64,000 bases of DNA from Siphonodentalium dalli (GCA_032622095.1 CP136069.1:164848394-164912393); one strand, 5' to 3'; shown: positions 33,456-45,176, counted from the stretch's first letter. Numbers and translations are program-made. Notes: generated by a model from the letters alone, not told the origin.

Positions 33456-34370
33456 TTGTATACTATATCAAAAATGACGCATGCTCAGGTATCCCTCGCC
33501 ACTTGGAATTGTACAGGAATTACAGCATCATCTGATTCCTTATCTGGTACATATTTAAATAACATGATCCACGAGAGAAACATAGATATATGTGGTATCA
33601 GTGAACATTGGCTTCATGAACACAATTCGCATATTCTCGAACCTATGCTGGCCAATTACAAATGTCATATTGTATGCGATTTCTCACAAAGGCTCCCCCA
33701 TCAGCGGGGCAGACATAAAGGCGGTGTAGCGCTTATTTGGAAGGAAGTACTGGATCCGTACGTCTCGACCATACAAATTGATGACGATAGAATCTGCGGT
33801 ATCCAAGTATTCCAAGTGTATCTACCGTCAACCAACTACACCGACGAATTTCATTTACAATATGTGCAATCGCTTGGCGACAAAATAGATACATATTTCC
33901 CCCTAGGCCATGTTATCATCATGGGCGACTTTAATTGCTCACTTTCGAAATCACGCCCGAGAGACAACTCACTCCGTAAACTGCTTGAACCAAAACAATT
34001 TACACCAGTCAATGACAGTCGTCTTTGTGTTGGTAGACAAGCTACATGTATTCCTACCTCTGGTGGCGAGGGGACTTCTATTGATTATGTTTTTTCCTCG
34101 CAAAGCGACATGAATATGACTCTCGTGTATGCTGAAATAATTAATGACGATACTACTGATGTGTCAAATCATAGGCCCATTGTATGTTTATTCAAATGCG
34201 ATATTCAATATAGCAGTTCCGAACGGCAGAGAGGTAGCTTGACCCAATTTTATAACTGGAAGAAATTTAAATCCTCACCAAATTCAATCACTGTATATAA
34301 ACGCAGTCTGGAATCATTTCTACCACACAAAAACAACATCAACAACCGAGATGATGTAGACGCTCTTTAG
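33456..34370 (+). CDS. LINE A APE-type endonuclease (ORF2 N-terminus)
   Basis: A 304-residue open frame. Endonuclease motifs in order: SLATWNCTGI (Asn), CGISEHWLHE (Glu), RGRHKGGVALIWK, VYLPSTNY, IIMGDFNCSLS (Asp/Asn), GTSIDYVF and SNHRPIV, where the usual Ser-Asp-His is Ser-Asn-His. This domain nicks target DNA for reverse transcription. It is the only copy of this domain in the array; units 3 and 4 have lost it by deletion. ORF2 is broken after 34370, so the element is probably dead even though this domain reads open. Confidence 0.75.
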   Translation: MYTISKMTHAQVSLATWNCTGITASSDSLSGTYLNNMIHERNIDICGISEHWLHEHNSHILEPMLANYKCHIVCDFSQRLPHQRGRHKGGVALIWKEVLDPYVSTIQIDDDRICGIQVFQVYLPSTNYTDEFHLQYVQSLGDKIDTYFPLGHVIIMGDFNCSLSKSRPRDNSLRKLLEPKQFTPVNDSRLCVGRQATCIPTSGGEGTSIDYVFSSQSDMNMTLVYAEIINDDTTDVSNHRPIVCLFKCDIQYSSSERQRGSLTQFYNWKKFKSSPNSITVYKRSLESFLPHKNNINNRDDVDAL

Positions 34371-35130
34371 AATTCTATAATATCCGCTATCCAGAGAGCA
34401 TCTAGTGAAACGATTCCGCAAAAAACGTTCAAAAGCTACCTTAAGCCATTTTGGAACTGCCGATTGAAGAACTTACATTCTATGATGAGAATACACAGAC
34501 GGAATTGGATCAATGCTGGTAAACCACGAGAAACGGACAACGCGTTTTATGCAGAATATAAAACTACAAAATGCACTTTCAGACGTGAATTTAGACAAAG
34601 CTGCAATCAATTTCTAAGTGAACGCAATACTAAATTAGACAGAGCCGCCGAAGTAGATCAAGGATCGTTCTTTAAAATAATGAAATCTCGGCGCATCCAT
34701 GAAAATATACCAAATAAGATGTTTGAATATAACGGATCTACCCTGTGAAATTCCTCAGAAATTTCAAAGGGCTGGGCCGACTACTTCGAGTCACTGTACA
34801 AAACCCTGGCACACGATAGTTTTGATCAAAGTCACTTTCAATTCGTAAACCACACTGTCGATTCACTCGATTCAAGGGGGGGGGGGTAACTCTAAATATG
34901 TCACAGAAGCCGTACACCAAGAGGAGATAGAGATTGCATTAAAAACTCTCAACTTAAATAAAGACGCGGGTTGGGATAATGTCTTCAATGAAAACTTGGT
35001 CCTTGGTGGTACAGCACAAATGCCTATCTGCACTATTGACTGGTATCATGCACTTATCCTATATACCAGAACATGCTAAGATTGGGGTAATAGTTCCCCT
35101 ATATAAAGGAGGCAACAAGCCCCGAAAGTT
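34371..35130 (+). pseudogene. LINE A linker and RT fingers, unit 2
   Basis: 34464-34748 encodes the linker (RRNWINAGKPRETDN, SFFKIMKSRR). After a stop the reading continues in other frames with KGWADYFESLYK, ALKTLNLNKDAGWDN and GVIVPLYKGGNKPRK. A run of nine G at about 34876 marks a frameshift. Ends at CCGAAAGTT, where the short element inserts. Confidence 0.65.
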
Positions 35131-35878
35131 CTGGTTTCTTCTTGAGGCCAGGAACTGCCCATCAAGAACACATTGTAACTAAATCTGTTCATCAGTTTAC
35201 CTAATTAAAAATAAAATAACCAAAAAAATAATTTAAACCAAAAATATGTTTACTGTATAATAATTATATATACAGATTTATATCATGTCTTGTTCATTAC
35301 CGTTCAGATATATTTCAGCTTTTAAAATCTGATTAACACTGTATATAAACAAAATGTCAAAATATGCTTTCACCTACGCCCGTGCATTGGTAGGGAAGGT
35401 AGGACGGGACAGAAAAATGCAACAACATGCGATAGCTAATGCAAACTATCTCATTGCAATTGTTGGGCCCAATCTGCATGCAATTCTCTCTGTGTGTCTC
35501 TCTCCGCATGCCGAACCCGCCCGGTCCCTTGTCTTCCTGCTAGCGTTTATACATATACATACTAACAAAACTAATACATTTGATCATTACAACACGGGCC
35601 CCGTTCTTCATTTCAGCGCACCACATGACTCGCTCTGCAACTACAAAATCATTAAAGGGACACATCGGGACTCCACCATACCCCATATTAAATCTCGTGG
35701 GCTCTTCCCCATACAACATTCAATTCAATTCAACTCAACCTTTGCCGTGTTCAGACATGACAATTTTCTATGTACACTATCTCCAATAACAACAAACCGT
35801 GGGGTGAAGGAGAAGATCACTCGATCTTGTCGACCATCCCGGGCGCTTCGCGCCCATCTACTCTCTTGTCGAAAGTTG
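35131..35878 (+). mobile_element. Short hairpin-ended element, 748 bp, 8-9 bp TSD
   Basis: Inserted in the LINE A RT. CCGAAAGTT at 35122-35130 is repeated as TCGAAAGTT at 35879-35887, and deleting the insert restores KPRKLFDSYRAITLLPA. Its right part matches the minus-strand insert at 4420-5011 and ends with GGGCGCTTCGCGCCC and CATCTACTCTCTTG. No RT, no transposase, no long TIRs. The same insertion (right part only) is present in units 1, 3 and 4. Confidence 0.7.
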
Positions 35879-36678
35879 TTTGACAGTTATCGCGCGATAA
35901 CCCTGCTCCCTGCCATTTACAAACTGCTTGAGAAAGTTATCTTATATATCAAGACTCAATTCTCACGTGCCCAATATGGTAAAAGTACACAAACTGTAAC
36001 ACGGTTTTCAGAAGGGTGTCAACTGTCTTATGGACTCATTTATCATACACGAATCACATACACATACAATCATGGCTACTGTTTCATCATATGCTTAAAG
36101 GTACCTCTTGTTTCGTGAAATAGGGAGATTGCCAGTCCAGGCAATTTCAAATAGAGCAAGGAACAAAACAAGGAGGCGTTATTTCACCTCTTTTTTACAT
36201 GCTCTTTGTTGACCAACTTTTGGTAGAACTGGCAAACTCGGGAGCAGGGCTGAATATGTATTCATGCCCAACACAAGCTGATGATATGACACTTCTCTCT
36301 GTTTCGGAAAAAGGTCTTCAGCAGCTACTGACTATATGCACTAATTACAGTCGAAAATGGAGGTATCGATATAATGAACAAAAGTCAGTTGTTATTGTCT
36401 TTAATGAAAGTACAAATGAGCACAATAAGACGAGTACTAACCGGGCATGGACTCTGTGCGGGAAACAAGTATCTGAAGTTGAAAGTCTTACACACTTAGG
36501 TGTCCCTATACATAAGCATAATCAAAACGGTGAATTCATTGACGAAATAAAACAGAAACTTAGGTCAAGCTATTTTGCTTTGTCCAACATAGGTATGTAT
36601 GCTGGAGGTATAACACCAGTCAGCAGTAGGACAATTTATACATCAATAATATTGCCAAGAGGTCTCTTCGGGTGTTAA
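35879..36678 (+). pseudogene. LINE A RT, unit 2, motif A deleted
   Basis: FDSYRAITLLPAIYKLLEKV and the HVPNMVKVHKLQ/GVNCLMDSFIIHES region, then a deletion that removes motif A, then EQGTKQGGV. 36199-36678 is open: MLFVDQLLVELANSGAGLN, CPTQADDMTLLS, VESLTHLGVPIHKH, LRSSYFALSNIGMYAGGITP. Without motif A it could not be catalytic. Confidence 0.7.
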
Positions 36679-37857
36679 CTGCTGTGTGGCTTGACCGATT
36701 CCGATCTATTATCCCTGGAAAGAACTCACCGATTTTGCCTTAAAAAGATCCAAGGTTTACATTCCAAAACACGCACCAACATTGTAGAAGGATTGATGGG
36801 AATAGGTAATATTCACAGTTTTATTGAACAAAGAAGCTTCTCTTCTTCGGAAGTCTATGCGCCCTCACAATTGAGAAGGCAGCCAAATCAGTTTTCTTAT
36901 TAAGGCTTCACTCGTTCTTCACAGATGGCGTTTCGGGAAATTCCTTCATTTCCGATATTGCACATATTCTGGGTAACCACCAGTTGATGTCATATTTTAC
37001 AAATTATGTTTCTGAAAGTGAATTCCCAACAAAGTCGTCATGGAAAAGTATTGTGCGCAAGGCAATATCTGAATATTCAGAACACGAATGGGAAAGCGCG
37101 GTGATCGGCGACAAAACACTCAATCGCTTTCATGTTATGCACCCACAGTTATCAGTCTCCCATTTGTGGCGTTGCTGTGATTCTGTGCAGTGATTGCACC
37201 ATGGAATCACAGTTCATGGAAGGCGGCGGATGGCAGGGACCCGGCCCTCGATCTGATGGTGATAGTTCCTGAACATTACCGTTGGCGGACCGGGTTTGTG
37301 CCCTCGGTGGCCTTCTTGGAATGTTTTTCCAAATTAGGACAGATTTGTCCTGTATATCACATGACTCATTTATTATTGTAAATATGTTATGAATATATAC
37401 AGTCTATACAATGTAAAATGTTATAAGACTGAATAAAAAAGTTGAAGTTGAAAGTTGAAAGTTCCCTAGACACAAAATAGCATACTTGACTGTGGCCGGC
37501 ATCATAACTTGTACTGAGTCCGAATGTGTAACTTGCAACAAATGTGGTGTTGCTTATGATGATCTCCCTCTACACGTCATCATAAACTGCCCCGCCATTG
37601 TGGAATATCGCAACGTCATATGGTATGAGTTAATGAACCAGTTCAATGTTCAATGTATTCTCAAACTAGACAGCCTTTGCCCATATGTACAATTGAATGT
37701 ATTTCTCACTGCACGTCCACCGGAGTTATTTGATTTAATTGATGAAGCTGACGTATTCACAGACTTTGTAGTATGCAGTACGTATTGTTTGTGGAAAGCT
37801 TATACCACGCAATCTCAAATATTACTTACATGCAGTGATGATAGTAATAATATATGA
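36679..37857 (+). pseudogene. LINE A thumb and C-terminal knuckle, unit 2
   Basis: 36691-36903 (LERTHRFCLKKIQGL), 36984-37193 (MMSYFTNYVSESEFPTKS) and 37486-37857, with knuckle CNKCGVAYDDLPLHVIINC. Interrupted at 37179-37456 by a 278-bp insertion. Confidence 0.7.
37179..37456 (+). mobile_element. 278-bp insertion with (GTTGAA)n tail in LINE A
   Basis: Absent from unit 1 (GTTGCTGTCGAAAGTTCCC) and present in units 2 and 4 (62029-62304). Ends GACTGAATAAA...GTTGAAGTTGAAAGTTGAA, a short-repeat tail typical of some LINE or SINE 3' ends. No ORF of note; no clear TSD. Confidence 0.65.
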
Positions 37858-38088
37858 ATATTATCAACGAGGACGCCGATAAAGCATCGGTAACTGGTGT
37901 ACATGCTCTATTTCACATCCGCATGAACACATGTTTGTGTATATTTATATATGTTGACCCGTATAGCGTCGGTTTGAATGATCAGGTTAGCATATAATGA
38001 ATGATGTATGTCTGTCGTGTTTGTGTGAGTATATGTATATGCATGCGCGTGCATACGTGCGTGATGTGTATCTATGCAAATATATATA
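37858..38088 (+). other. Start of LINE A 3' UTR, unit 2
   Basis: Matches unit 1 after the LINE A stop, then is cut by the Helitron-like block. Confidence 0.5.
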
Positions 38089-38985
38089 TCTATTATATAT
38101 TTTGGAAGATCTGTTTGTTTGTTTGTTTGTGTGTTTGTAATCGATGGACTCGAAAATGGCCCAGCCGATTTCGATGAAACTTGGTATGTGGGGGTATTTT
38201 CGGGTCAGGACCAACATAGGCCTATTAATTTGTCCGTGCGAGGTCAACTTTTCACGTGCCGAGGTCAAATCTGTTTTTACGCCGTTTTGCGCTAATATAT
38301 TTCAGTTCGGTGCTTACAAATCGATTCGAAACAGCGCGAATAATAACATGCCAGTCATAATAATGACACTATGAGAATCTTTCGTGTTTCCTCTTTCCAA
38401 CGATATATAATATGTATGTATCCGTTTTAGTTATCTGCCTCAATTATTAAGAAGAAGTGGTACGATCTTCTATCAGGGTAAAAACAATGCGTAACTTCTA
38501 TGACGTCGTTAGAGGTCATAAAGTTAGATCACGTTAACTCTTCTCCGGCCGATGCATTTGACTGTTTCAGACGTCTTGGCGATATCTCGGGCACCGATGG
38601 TAATTTATCTTTACGTTGAAACTTGATAATTAATGAGCGTGTGTATATGAGGCGCGTTTATATACTTCAGTGGAAATCAAATCGGGTTAAACTGGCGGAT
38701 TTTTACGGACGAAATTTGATGCATAGGGTATCTCGGTATCCGATGGGCCGATTTCCCGGTATCCGCTTGGCCGATTTCCACCATTTTTGGGGTGTTGGTC
38801 CACCTGACCTTGACCTTCAAAATGGTAAATTCAAGGTCAAATCGGGTAAAACCGGATGGATTTCGACGGGTACTTTTGTTCGGGCACTGTGTTTTGGACG
38901 GGTCAAATCGTGACCCCACTTGACCTTGGCCTTCAAAATAGACAATTCAAGGTCAAAGCCCGGACGAAGTCGGGTCACCTTCTAG
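38089..38985 (+). mobile_element. Helitron-like non-autonomous element, copy a
   Basis: Starts TCTATTATATATTTTGGAAG after an A and ends CGGGTCACCTTCTAG before a T, which fits the Helitron rule (5'-TC, 3'-CTRR, insertion between A and T). Contains TAATCGATGGACTCGAAAA, GATGAAACTTGGTATGTGGG and paired TGACCTTGA/TCAAGGTCA motifs. No ORF. Confidence 0.5.
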
Positions 38986-39001
38986 TATATATATATATAT
39001 A

Positions 39002-39735
39002 TCTATTATATATTTTGGAAGATCTGTGTGTCTGTCTGTGTGTCTGTCTGTAATCGATGGACTCGAAAACGGCCGAGCCGATTTTGATGAAACTTGGTAT
39101 GTGGGCGTATTTTCGGCCGGTGAGTGACATAGGCCTATTAATTTGCCCGTGCGACGTGACCTTGACCTTGAAATCGGGTAATTTCAAGGTCAAACGCCCG
39201 AATATCACGGGATTTCGATGAAAATTGGTATGTGGGGGTACCTTCGGCCGGGGAGTGGCATAAACCTATTATTTTACCCGTGCGACGTGACCTTGAAATC
39301 GTGTCATTTCAAGGTCAAACGCCCGAATATCACGGGATTTCGATGAAACTTGGTATGTGGGGGTACTTTCGTGTGGGGAGTCTCATAAGCATATTCATTT
39401 GTCCGTGCGACGTGACCTTGACCTTGAAATCTGGTCAATTCAAGGTCAAATCGCGAATTTTGATGGGATTTCGACGATATTTGATACGTAGGGTTACTTT
39501 TGTCCACTGGGTGTTTTGGACGGGTCGAGTAGTGACCTCGACCTGACCTTGACCTTCAAAGTGATAAATTCAAGGTCAAATCGGGTAAAACCAGATGGAT
39601 TTCGACGGGCACGTTTGTCGGGTACTTTTGTCCGGGCAGTGTTTTGGACTGGTCAAATTGTGACCCCACTTGACCTTGACCTTCAAAATGGACAATTCAA
39701 GGTCAAATCCCGGACGAAGTCGGGTCACCTTCTAG
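39002..39735 (+). mobile_element. Helitron-like element, copy b (tandem)
   Basis: Begins 16 bp after copy a with the same TCTATTATATATTTTGGAAG and ends CGGGTCACCTTCTAG. Internal blocks of TGACCTTGA...TCAAGGTCA each form imperfect inverted repeats around a short AATCGGGTAATT-like core. Confidence 0.5.
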
Positions 39736-40312
39736 TATTATATATTTTGGAAGATATGTGTGTGTGTCTGTGTCTGTGTCTGTCTGTAATCGATGGACTC
39801 AAAAACGGCCGAGCCGATTTCGATGAAACTTGGTATGTGTGGGTGTTTTCGGCCGGGGAGTGACATGGGCCTATTAATTTGCCCGTGCGACGTGACATTG
39901 GCCTTGAAATCGGGTCATTTCAAGGTCAAACGCCCGAATATCACGGGATTTCGATGAAACTTGGTATGTGGGGGGACTTTCGTATGGGGAGTCTCATAAG
40001 CATATTCATTTGCCCGTGCGACGTGACAGTGACCTTGAACTCGGGTCAATTCAAGGTCAAATCGCCAATTTTGATGGTATTTCGACGAAATTTTATTTTA
40101 CTTTTGTCCACTGGGTGTTTGGACGGGTCAAATCGTGACCCAGACCTGACCTTGACCTTCAAAATGATCAATTCAACGTCAAATCGGGTAAAACCGGGTG
40201 GATTTCGACGGGTACTTTTGTTCGGGCAGTGTTTTGGACGGGTCAAATCGTGACCCCACTTGACCTTGGCCTTCAAAATAGACAATTCAAGGTCAAAGCC
40301 CGGACGAAGTCA
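39736..40312 (+). mobile_element. Helitron-like element, copy c (truncated at both ends)
   Basis: Follows CTAG directly with TATTATATATTTTGGAAG, lacking the initial TC, and stops at CGGACGAAGTC, where it runs into the TATG microsatellite of the LINE A 3' UTR. Part of this copy reappears in unit 3 at 49197-49627. Confidence 0.5.
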
Positions 40313-41349
40313 TGTGTGTGTGTGTATGTATGTATGTAATTGTGTGTGTGTTTATATGTATGTATGTGTTTGCGTATATATGTATGTATATGTGTATTTA
40401 AGTATGTATGTTAGGGCCTTACTGTATGTGCGCCCGTGTTGTTTGTGACTGCATGTGGACGTTTAGTCAGCGAGACTACATAGGTGTTATGTTTGTGTTG
40501 GGTCCATTTGTTAAAAAGTTTATGTACTTTTCATGTCAATTCTCTTTTGTCAAACAATATATATACATGTAACCTGTAATTATGTTATTACTGCTCTCCG
40601 AAATTGGACGAAATAACGGTATATATATTTTTAGTATCGTTGTTTTTATTTACAGCCATATTTATACAGTATAGTTAGTGAAAGGCGAACACATATACGC
40701 GTGCGCAGCCTTTTTCCGGATTAAATTCTACGAGGCAGATAACAAGCTTGATCCTCAGCAAACTGCAAAGTTTCATAGGTATTGTCTATCACTTTATGCA
40801 TTGAGGATTTACATTTCATCAAAATTATGATCGTAACATAAGAACTAAGATGTATTTTTCAGTTACGAATAATACTAGTTTCGACCATTCAAAAGCATAT
40901 GAATCGTAATGCCTATACCGGGAAATCATATTGTCACCATGGGAACCTGGCTAATTAATTCTATGGTAAATTAGCAAATTAAGAGCAAAAAATTGGTGTT
41001 GACCCATGAAAAATACCATTGGTCTGACCTTTATTAGTTACGGTCTTGATATTAATTAAACGGTGTTGAACCGTAAAAAATACAAAGGTCTGACTGTTAC
41101 TGGTTACGGTCTGCCAGTTACTTAAACGGTTTTATGCCGTGGAACATGCTACGACCTGACCCTATGTTTAACTGTCAAAGGTTGGCAGCGATGTTGCGCG
41201 GTCTCAAAGTATCTTAAGGATATAAGACAACACAATATCAGTGAGGGACTTCTCCGGAAATACCGTCACAGCTGAACATGTGTATATAGTGGTAAATTGA
41301 CTCAGTGAGCATTACTAGATAGGCACAGTTTACCTCAGATGTTTTTTAA
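40313..41349. other. TATG microsatellite and end-of-unit spacer, unit 2
   Basis: (TG)n/(TATG)n to about 40405, then the conserved tail (CGAAATTGGACGAAATAACGG near 40600) and the ACGGTCTG-repeat spacer. No gene. Confidence 0.5.
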
Positions 41350-42159
41350 AACACCAGCTGAGAACCCGTACGGAATATAGTTAACATGTTGCGAGCATTA
41401 GCGCACATAACGCTCTTTATTCATACCATATCAGGAATAAATAAATAGTGAACGCTCTTTATCGTTAGTCACCATAGAGACCACAATCAGCGTCACCTCC
41501 AATAGCATAAGCTACCAGAACGCTCTTCGTCCATAACATATCAGGAATAGATCAACTATCGACCTATTCATCCAAGCATCAGAAGGGAAGACCACCAATG
41601 TGGCTCTTTGAAATTGTATAAATGTATGTCAAAACACATCAATTTGTTTCCAATCTCTTTACCCGAGCAACCCCAGATTGTATAGAATAAGAGCGAAGTA
41701 TATGAGCACAAAAATAGACACTTCTATTTTGCATATATGTGTAATTTGTATACTATGTTATTTGTACGGATTTGAAAATAAAATGTTTACACTAAAAAAT
41801 AGATAACTGTGCTGTCAAAAAAAAACATAATGACAGACGAATCCGGAAGTATCTGACCCGTACACGAAGTCACGTGATTGTATACAGTGTTGGACGAATA
41901 ATGTCGAGGCGGTGATTAGTTTCGGAGGAATTAAAACGGGTATATCGCTGTAACAACATCGTGAACAAAGTTCATTACCGCTGTCACCCGGGTGGATTTG
42001 TGATAATCAACAAAACAATGGCGGCTACGATAGGCATGTAACCCGCTAACGATGGGTGACACCGGTAAACGTGAACACGACTCGCGGCCTGATCACAAAT
42101 CACGAATGGCACGTGGATTCAGGTGTGAAATCCAAGTATTACTATCAACAAAGAGTTTC

Positions 42160-42248
42160 ATTGGTCAAAATTAGACTATTGGTTAATGTTATCCAATTAG
42201 AAAACAGATAATCTTGTAATAACGTTGCTTCATGGCCCCTATAAATAT
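42160..42248 (+). promoter_or_regulatory. CCAAT/TATA core promoter of zinc-finger copy 3
   Basis: ATTGG at 42160, a second ATTGG and a CCAAT downstream, CTATAAATA at 42240-42248. Exon 1 ends at 42327 before GTAAGT. Confidence 0.6.
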
Positions 42249-42898
42249 GTCTCGAACATTTTGAAAATCATATCGTGTTTAGATTTCATTTTCCTCAGTG
42301 TTTTCTACATCAACTCAAATTTCACAGGTAAGTGCACTGTCACCTCATATACCAATTCATTATAAGTACCATGGCGGAATGTTCAAACAGTTTATTACTG
42401 ATTAATTATGTATAAGCTCTATAGAAAATAGATGTTAATTTATTACTTGACTTTTCGTCTGACATGATATTATACTCGTCATTATATATGAGAAATACGT
42501 TATATGATCTTTATTTGAGAACGAGTAGATTGAGTCTTTTCACCCGTTATCATTATAACATTATACAATTTTGACAATTATGCTGCGTACACTGGACTAT
42601 AGCTAACTTCTTAACAAAACAAAACAAATCACGCATATTCTAAAAAGCCATGTAGCCATTTTTTTCTTCATCGTGATAATTATTTTGTTAATTAAAAATA
42701 AATGACAATAAAATACTACCATTATTATTTTATAACACACGGATTCATCAACAGAATATTAAGATTAACATGTACATTGTGTTTATGATTTTCTATAGAG
42801 GAGACTTTGAGGCCATACATGTTTTGGGGATTATTTATTTTGTCCATATTATTTTTACATGAACAAATATAAAAAAAAATATTTCTAAATTTTCAGAC

Positions 42899-44862
42899 AT
42901 GACTTGCACTCTTGACATAACCGACCAGATGAATAAACAGAGCATGATGCATTGTTATGGACAGCAAAGGTATGTTTATGTCTAATAATCTAATTGTAAA
43001 ATACATATTAACAGATATTATCATTATGGTTCTGTTTTTATTCAGAGAAATATAATATGATCGTGTCATAGACATGGACAGTTATTCTGAAAAATGTTTA
43101 CATACAAATGGTTTTAACATACGACAGTGCGTTATTGGAGATAACTTTCAATCATAAATATAAGAATAAAGTTTATCTATTTATTTCTAGATGAAAACTA
43201 TCTACTTTGTTTACACATATTATAATTTCCCCAGTGCAATTGCCTTGGGTCCCATTAAATACTCCTTTACAAACATATTTTCATAGACCTTTTCGTTATT
43301 TGTTGTTCTCATATTCGCCACAACATCGTATAAATGACGATGAGTGATGCTTGTGCTCTTTGTAACAATAAATAGCGTCTCTCCGTAGATACCATGGTAT
43401 CTCAAGCATAAAGAGCGTTCTGCGTACATAACATGGTATCTCAAGCATGGTAAGCTTCACTGTGTGAAAACGAATTGTAACTAACATTAAGTATACAACA
43501 GTCGTATATAAGTATGTATGTAATTATTTATGGACATGCGTTGAGAACGAAAGAGATGCATATATCCCATATGGCAACATATTGCGATACTAAATTAGTT
43601 GTATAATTTGGGGATGTATACATGAAATTATTATGCCTCATTTGTCTGCTCTTGTTTTCAGTATGCAGTCTATATAAAATTCAATTCATGTTGATTGGAG
43701 TAATTGCTGCGTGCGATACAATTGCATAATATTAAACAATTGTCGTTTTATTCACAGAATCCCAGCTATGCCGTATCTCAACCCATACATGCAACAACCA
43801 TTCCTTCCCGTGCATGCACAACCAACGTACGACATCAGCTATATGCCACCACATCTGCCGAAACCATTCTCGGTACCAGCGCCAATTCCGCGACCGACAG
43901 CTATTCGACCGTCACCATGGTACCAAGCGTCTGTCCTACCACAACACCCAACAACAGTGTTTGTCACAGTTCGACCACCGACGTACAAACCAGATCCATC
44001 CACGAAGTTTGTGTCCATCAAACCAAAGATAGACCCACTCGCAGTACCATCAGTCCTCAGTCAGGAAGACATCAGCCGATTCTACTCAACCGCAACTGAT
44101 TGTCGACCAACCCTGCCATATAACCGAACAGAGAAAGATGTCAACCACCTGCCAAGCTGCGCTGCTGAAAACCAACTCGAACCCCATCACGTGATTAGCA
44201 CAGAGAAATCAGACTGTCTGTTTCCATTCTCGATGAAGCCACTTCAGCTACCGGAAGTGAAATTCACAGAAAGCATCGCCAGCAGCCTTCTCGACGAAGA
44301 GTTCGACTCCGGCAACTCGAGCCTCTCCGACATGTCGACGAACCCATCCGACTCTCCCCGATCTTCACCGGACATCTCGCTCGACATCATCGTGCCGACT
44401 GTTCCCGACACCGGACACTATCCGTTCATGTCAGCTGAGTGGGATGCGTTCATACCAAGAGTTCAGCACCCTCCGACAATAAGCTACGGCTGCAAGCAGT
44501 GCGACGCCACCTTCAAGTCGCAGACGTCAGTTAAGATCCACATGAAAGCTATTCATCTGAAATTAGCTCCAATGGAAACCGCCGTCAAAGCAGACGACAA
44601 GAAATACGAGTGCGACATCTGCCAAAAACGGTTCTCTCAGCGATCGGCGTTAAGGACACATAATCGAATCCACACGGGTTTGAAGCCGTACCAGTGTCAG
44701 TTCTGTTTGCGCCGATTTACGGACAACTCCACCTGCGCCAAACATCTCCGAACGCATACCGGCGAGAGACCATTCAGATGTGACATATGTGGCAAGACCT
44801 TCTCTCAATCCGGGAACCTAACACGTCATAAGTTCACACACCAGAGATTTGCGGCTCAGTAA
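42899..44862 (+). CDS. C2H2 zinc-finger transcription factor, array copy 3
   Basis: Spliced CDS 42899-42969 + 43758-44862, 391 residues. Introns at 42328-42896 and 42970-43757. Shares the copy 2 differences (Pro-Phe, Asn-His, Pro-Thr near GHYP, TAA stop) and adds Pro to Ser after WYQA, Ala to Thr before TVFV, Met to Leu in the finger 1-2 linker and Thr to Ala in finger 2 (codon GCG at 44647-44649). That last change turns the finger 2 helix from QRSTLRT to QRSALRT at the +3 contact position. All Cys and His ligands are intact. Confidence 0.9.
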
Positions 44863-44905
44863 AGACTCGTCGAGACACAGCCCGAGAATTCCAAACAAAA
44901 CCAAT

Positions 44906-44992
44906 ACGTTATATCGTTCCATACCTGAATATATACGTTATATCGTTCCATACCTGAATATATACGTTATATCGTTCCATACCTGAATATAT
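44906..44992 (+). repeat. 29-bp repeat x3 in the 3' UTR of copy 3
   Basis: Three perfect or near-perfect copies, as in copies 1 and 2. Confidence 0.85.
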
Positions 44993-45176
44993 ACCCATCA
45001 TCGTGACTGGTTCCATGAATGTGTTATCTTTGTTCGTATCTATTAATCGTTCCATAGTTTGTGTTCGTTATCAATGTGATAGATTGTACTTTCACTATTG
45101 TTGTTGAATTGTACATAATTTGTTAAATTGTAAAATAGTGTTATGTATAGTTCACAAACTTTGTATAATTTGTTGA

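Larger units (their letters stand above)
24954..41349. repeat. Tandem duplication unit 2 (16.4 kb)
   Basis: Same boundary text as unit 1. Contains zinc-finger copy 2, an L2-like insert in intron 1, a foldback element, the most complete LINE A (ORF1, endonuclease, RT parts, knuckle) and the Helitron-like block. Confidence 0.85.

Noticed and set aside
38074-40253. Several open frames with recurring text such as FDETWYV and KLGMWGYF
   Set aside because: They come from the repeated Helitron-like element, overlap on both strands, and show no domain or start context.
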